Assembly (NCBI GenBank): GCA_945831805.1
Contig: CAMADY010000004.1
Coordinates: 1 to 56,041, forward strand
Source: an uncultured Prevotellaceae bacterium
GTDB lineage: Bacteria; Bacteroidota; Bacteroidia; Bacteroidales; Bacteroidaceae
Length of the DNA: 56,041 nt
Direction of reading: 5' to 3'
Under the pieces are notes generated by a model. That model ran no database searches. It was not told where the DNA came from and saw only the letters and a list, made by a program, of their open reading frames with translations. Shown here piece after piece: positions 53,040 to 56,041 of this stretch. Position 1 is the stretch's first letter, and each line of letters begins with the position of its first letter. A program made the translations under genes and the position numbers.

Positions 53040-55940
53040 TTATTTGAGTTTCTCGCGAAGGTATTGGGCGGTGATGCTGCGGGGATTGGAGACGATTTCC
53101 TCAGGTGTTCCTGCGGCAACCACCTCACCACCATTATTACCACCCTCTGGACCGATATCGATGATGTAATCTGCAGATTTAATGACGTCGAGGTTATGCT
53201 CAATGATGATGATGGTGTGCCCTCGCTTCAGTATCTCGTCGAAGGCGAAAAGGAGTTTCTTGATGTCATGGAAATGAAGTCCTGTGGTCGGCTCGTCGAA
53301 GATGAAGAGCGTTGGCTGCTGCTTCTCCTGAGAGAGGTAGTATGCGAGTTTTACGCGCTGGTTCTCACCGCCAGAGAGTGTTGAGGAGGACTGTCCGAGC
53401 TGTATGTAGCCGAGACCTACCGCCTGTAGTGGCAGCAGTCGCTGTACGATGGTGTCGGCGGTATTCTTCTTCTCCTGATGCGATGAGAAGAAATCAATAG
53501 CTTCATCAACGGTCATGTCGAGGACGTCGTTGATGTTCTTGCCGAAATAGCGCACCTCCAACACATCACGCTTGAAGCGTTTGCCATGGCAGCAGTCGCA
53601 GGTTAGCGTGAGGTCAGCCATGAACTGCATCTCAACAGTTACGACGCCGGCACCCTTGCACTCCTCGCATCGTCCGCCCTCGGCATTGAAAGAGAAATGC
53701 TGCGGCGTGATATTCATCTGTTGTGCAAGCGGTTGGTCTGCAAAGAGCTGACGTATAGCATCATACGCCTTGATGTATGTGGCAGGATTTGAGCGCGTAC
53801 TCTTTCCGATAGGGTTCTGGTCAATCATCTCGACATGCTTGATGTGCTTGTAGTCGCCCTCCAATGCGGAGTATGCGCCCGGCACTTCTGCCTGCTCGTC
53901 GAGACGGCGCTTCAGGATAGGATAGAGCGTGCCACGAACGAGTGATGACTTGCCAGAGCCACTGACGCCCGTCACGACGGTCATAACGTTTAGCGGGAAG
54001 GTGACGTCGATGCCCTTGAGGTTGTTCATACGAGCACCGCGAAGCACCATCTTCATGTTCCACGGACGACGTGAAGTTGGTACGGGAATGGTCTCTGTGC
54101 CAGTAAGATACTCCACGGTATGCGACTTCGGATACTTCTTCAGCGACTCCTTCGTGATATCCTTTGCATCGCCCTCGAAGACAATCTGTCCGCCATTGCG
54201 TCCGGCGTCAGGCCCAACGTCAATGAGATAGTCGGCGGCACGCAGCAGTTCCTCGTCGTGCTCCACGACGACGACGGTGTTTCCGATGTTCTGCAGCTTG
54301 CGTAGTACGCCAATGAGGCGGTCGGTATCGCGGCTATGAAGACCTATTGACGGTTCGTCGAGGATGTAGAGCGAGCCGACGAGAGACGAGCCGAGGGATG
54401 TGGTGAGATTGATGCGTTGGCTCTCTCCACCAGAGAGCGTGTTGCTCGGGCGGTCGAGAGTGAGGTAGCCGAGACCTACATCGAGGATGAACTGCAGGCG
54501 GCTGCGTATCTCCACGAGCAGACGTTCCGCCACCTTGGCACGATGCTCATCGAGTTGAAGGTTATTGAACCACTCGGCGAGTTCCGTGATAGGCATGGAG
54601 ACGAGTTCCGTGATGTTCTTGCCCCCTACCCTGACGTACGTCGCCTCCTTACGGAGACGTGAGCCATGGCAGTCGGGACAGACGGCTTTGCCACGATAGC
54701 GTGCGAGCATGACGCGATACTGTATCTTGTACTGGTTCTCCCGGACCATACGGAAGAAATTGTCGATGCTGGACACCTCGTAGGGATCTTCGTTCCGGTC
54801 GCACGGAAGTCCATGCCAGAGCCATCCCTTATGCTCTTCGGAGAGTTCTGAATAAGGCGTAAAAATAGGAAAGTTGTCTATCGATGCACGGCGTATAAAA
54901 TAGTTTTTCCACTCACCCATCTTCTCGCCATGCCAGCACTGTACGCATCCGTCATAGACGCTGAGCGACGGGTTTGGAATGACGAGGTTCTCGTCGATGC
55001 CGATTACCTTTCCGAAACCTTCGCATGTAGGGCAGGAGCCGATTGGTGAGTTGAAGGAGAAGAGTCCGTCGGAGGGTTCCTCAAAGGTGATGCCGTCGCA
55101 CTCCATCTTGTCGCTGAAGTCGCACTCCACAGAGCCTCTCACACAGCCCTCTCCCATAGAAAGGGAACCGCTTGCGCCACCAGAGTTATTTGATTTTTCC
55201 GAATTACTACATAGGAATACCAGCCGGCATGCTCCGTGACCTTCGTAGAAGGCTGTCTCTGCGGAGTCTGTGAGTCGCGAGATTGTCTCCTGTGAGTCAT
55301 CGACACTCATGCGGTCGATAAGCAGGAAGATATCGTCGGCATTAAGCTTATCGACGGGATGCTGTTCAAGGAAATCGTCTATACGGAGCGTTTCACCTTT
55401 TATATATATACGCGCGTAACCCTGCTGCATATCCATCTCCAGCTGTCGCTGCACGGTGCGGTCCTTCGGTACGCAGAGTGGTGCAATGAGCATGAAGCGT
55501 GTGCCTTTCGGATAGCTAAGCATACACTTCACGACGTCATCGGCACTGTGCTTCTTCACCTCCTGCCCGGAGACGGGTGAGAAGGTTTGCCCGATACGTG
55601 CAAAGAGTAGTCGCATGAACTCATATATCTCCGTCGATGTGCCGACGGTGGAACGCGTATTGCGACTGATGACCTTCTGCTCAATGGCAATGGCTGGCGG
55701 AAGTCCTTTGATGAAGTCGCATTCTGGCTTCGACATCCTTCCGAGGAACTGACGTGCGTAAGAGGAAAGGCTCTCAACGTAACGTCGCTGACCTTCGGCA
55801 TAAAGAGTGTCGAAAGCCAGCGATGACTTGCCCGACCCGCTGACACCAGCGACGGCTACGAAGGTGTTGCGGGGAATAGTAAGGGACACGTTCTTCAAAT
55901 TGTTGACACGTGCCCCTTTTATCTGTATAGAGTTTTCCAA
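53040..55940 (-). CDS. uvrA: UvrABC system protein A (excinuclease ABC subunit A), with an in-frame palindromic insertion
   Basis: UvrA is the damage-sensing ATPase of nucleotide excision repair. The 966-aa protein starts MENSIQIKGARVNNLKNVSL and has both ABC modules. Module 1 has P-loop GVSGSGKSSLAF (about 33-44), zinc module CPTCEGFGKVIG, CPDCHGSRL and signature NTLSGGESQRINL. Module 2 has P-loop GVSGSGKSSLVRG, the CEECKGAGVVTVEMQFMADL to CDCCHGKRF zinc finger and signature STLSGGENQRVKL. Residues about 245-275 (SNSEKSNNSGGASGSLSMGE and what follows) are not in the usual family alignment and are coded by a GC-rich palindrome. Upstream DNA is an octamer-type array, and no promoter is visible within the window. 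Confidence 0.97.
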   Translation of the reverse strand: MENSIQIKGARVNNLKNVSLTIPRNTFVAVAGVSGSGKSSLAFDTLYAEGQRRYVESLSSYARQFLGRMSKPECDFIKGLPPAIAIEQKVISRNTRSTVGTSTEIYEFMRLLFARIGQTFSPVSGQEVKKHSADDVVKCMLSYPKGTRFMLIAPLCVPKDRTVQRQLEMDMQQGYARIYIKGETLRIDDFLEQHPVDKLNADDIFLLIDRMSVDDSQETISRLTDSAETAFYEGHGACRLVFLCSNSEKSNNSGGASGSLSMGEGCVRGSVECDFSDKMECDGITFEEPSDGLFSFNSPIGSCPTCEGFGKVIGIDENLVIPNPSLSVYDGCVQCWHGEKMGEWKNYFIRRASIDNFPIFTPYSELSEEHKGWLWHGLPCDRNEDPYEVSSIDNFFRMVRENQYKIQYRVMLARYRGKAVCPDCHGSRLRKEATYVRVGGKNITELVSMPITELAEWFNNLQLDEHRAKVAERLLVEIRSRLQFILDVGLGYLTLDRPSNTLSGGESQRINLTTSLGSSLVGSLYILDEPSIGLHSRDTDRLIGVLRKLQNIGNTVVVVEHDEELLRAADYLIDVGPDAGRNGGQIVFEGDAKDITKESLKKYPKSHTVEYLTGTETIPVPTSRRPWNMKMVLRGARMNNLKGIDVTFPLNVMTVVTGVSGSGKSSLVRGTLYPILKRRLDEQAEVPGAYSALEGDYKHIKHVEMIDQNPIGKSTRSNPATYIKAYDAIRQLFADQPLAQQMNITPQHFSFNAEGGRCEECKGAGVVTVEMQFMADLTLTCDCCHGKRFKRDVLEVRYFGKNINDVLDMTVDEAIDFFSSHQEKKNTADTIVQRLLPLQAVGLGYIQLGQSSSTLSGGENQRVKLAYYLSQEKQQPTLFIFDEPTTGLHFHDIKKLLFAFDEILKRGHTIIIIEHNLDVIKSADYIIDIGPEGGNNGGEVVAAGTPEEIVSNPRSITAQYLREKLK
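55135..55205. repeat. Palindromic element inside uvrA
   Basis: CCCTCTCCC...GGGAACC (about 55147-55170) and the flanking CTCACACAG and CTTGCGCCACC make a GC-rich, partly palindromic block within the coding frame, translated on the minus strand as GGASGSLSMGEGCVRGS. Confidence 0.55.
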
Positions 55941-56041
55941 CGGTTTTACAGTTGTGTGGTTTTACAACGGTTTTACGGTTGTGCGGTTTACAACGGTTTT
56001 ACGGTTGTGCGGTTTACAACGGTTTTACGGTTGTGCGGTTT
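55941..56041. repeat. GGTT-type tandem repeat at the right edge
   Basis: A 26-bp unit (CGGTTTTACGGTTGTG followed by CGGTTTACAA, itself made of 8-bp GGTT blocks) is repeated about four times immediately upstream of the uvrA ATG and continues to the window end. The first copy is diverged, the next are nearly identical. Confidence 0.85.

Overview
This window is chromosomal DNA of a Bacteroidota bacterium, most likely a gut or rumen Prevotella-type species (order Bacteroidales). The evidence is as follows. Promoters are of the Bacteroidota kind (TTTG about 19-20 nt upstream of TAnnTTTG). Start codons have no clear Shine-Dalgarno sequence. Ribosomal protein S16 has a long alanine-rich tail. There is a bifunctional-nuclease/UVR protein, many SpII lipoproteins, and plant-wall enzymes (GH115, CE12 and further SGNH esterases). 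Species is not resolved from sequence alone.

Layout. 1-6 kb: rpsA (5' part, minus), divergent mltG, then groL/groS and a MATE exporter on the minus strand. 6-8.5 kb: an unrecognised 245-aa protein, a repeat island, and an SGNH hydrolase. 8.8-22.6 kb (all plus): gyrA, a TPR protein, rpsP, a DUF151/UVR protein, rsmE, a lipoprotein with an ABC ATPase and permease, a U32 peptidase-family protein, a membrane zinc-ribbon lipoprotein and a clostripain-like lipoprotein. 22.9-26.9 kb: a GH10-like secreted hydrolase divergent from cstA through overlapping promoters, then an outer-membrane beta-barrel. 27-37.8 kb: housekeeping genes nadC, rfbB, ffh, folD, grpE-dnaJ, folC, purA and hisS. 37.9-41.7 kb: a CE12 esterase with a vestigial pectinesterase end, tRNA-Cys (minus) and tRNA-Leu (plus), a BI-1 membrane protein and a DUF1015 protein. 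42-48 kb: a porin / imelysin / di-heme cytochrome / cytochrome-c-assembly cluster, probably one envelope iron- or redox-related module. 48-56 kb: htrA, an SGNH esterase-GH115 alpha-glucuronidase pair for xylan side chains, and uvrA.

The most unusual content is non-coding. (1) Many intergenic spacers are built from arrays with a 7-bp (or 8-bp) period whose sequence differs between loci. Most start at or within a few bases of a stop codon and carry TAA/TAG in the coding orientation; because the period is not a multiple of three, they place stops in all frames. (2) Two repeat islands (about 7.04-7.22 kb and 22.68-22.83 kb) share motifs. The first has two perfect inverted repeats of 15 and 16 bp interleaved as A-B-A'-B', and both islands also carry 22-bp-period tandem repeats. 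(3) GC-rich palindromic elements appear to sit in frame inside three conserved genes (U32, ccsA-like, uvrA). (4) A 36-bp hairpin unit, a 32-bp hairpin unit and a tRNA-Cys 3'-end duplicate are dispersed in the spacers. (5) cstA has a long structured leader. No CRISPR array, complete insertion sequence, prophage or recognisable defence system was seen.
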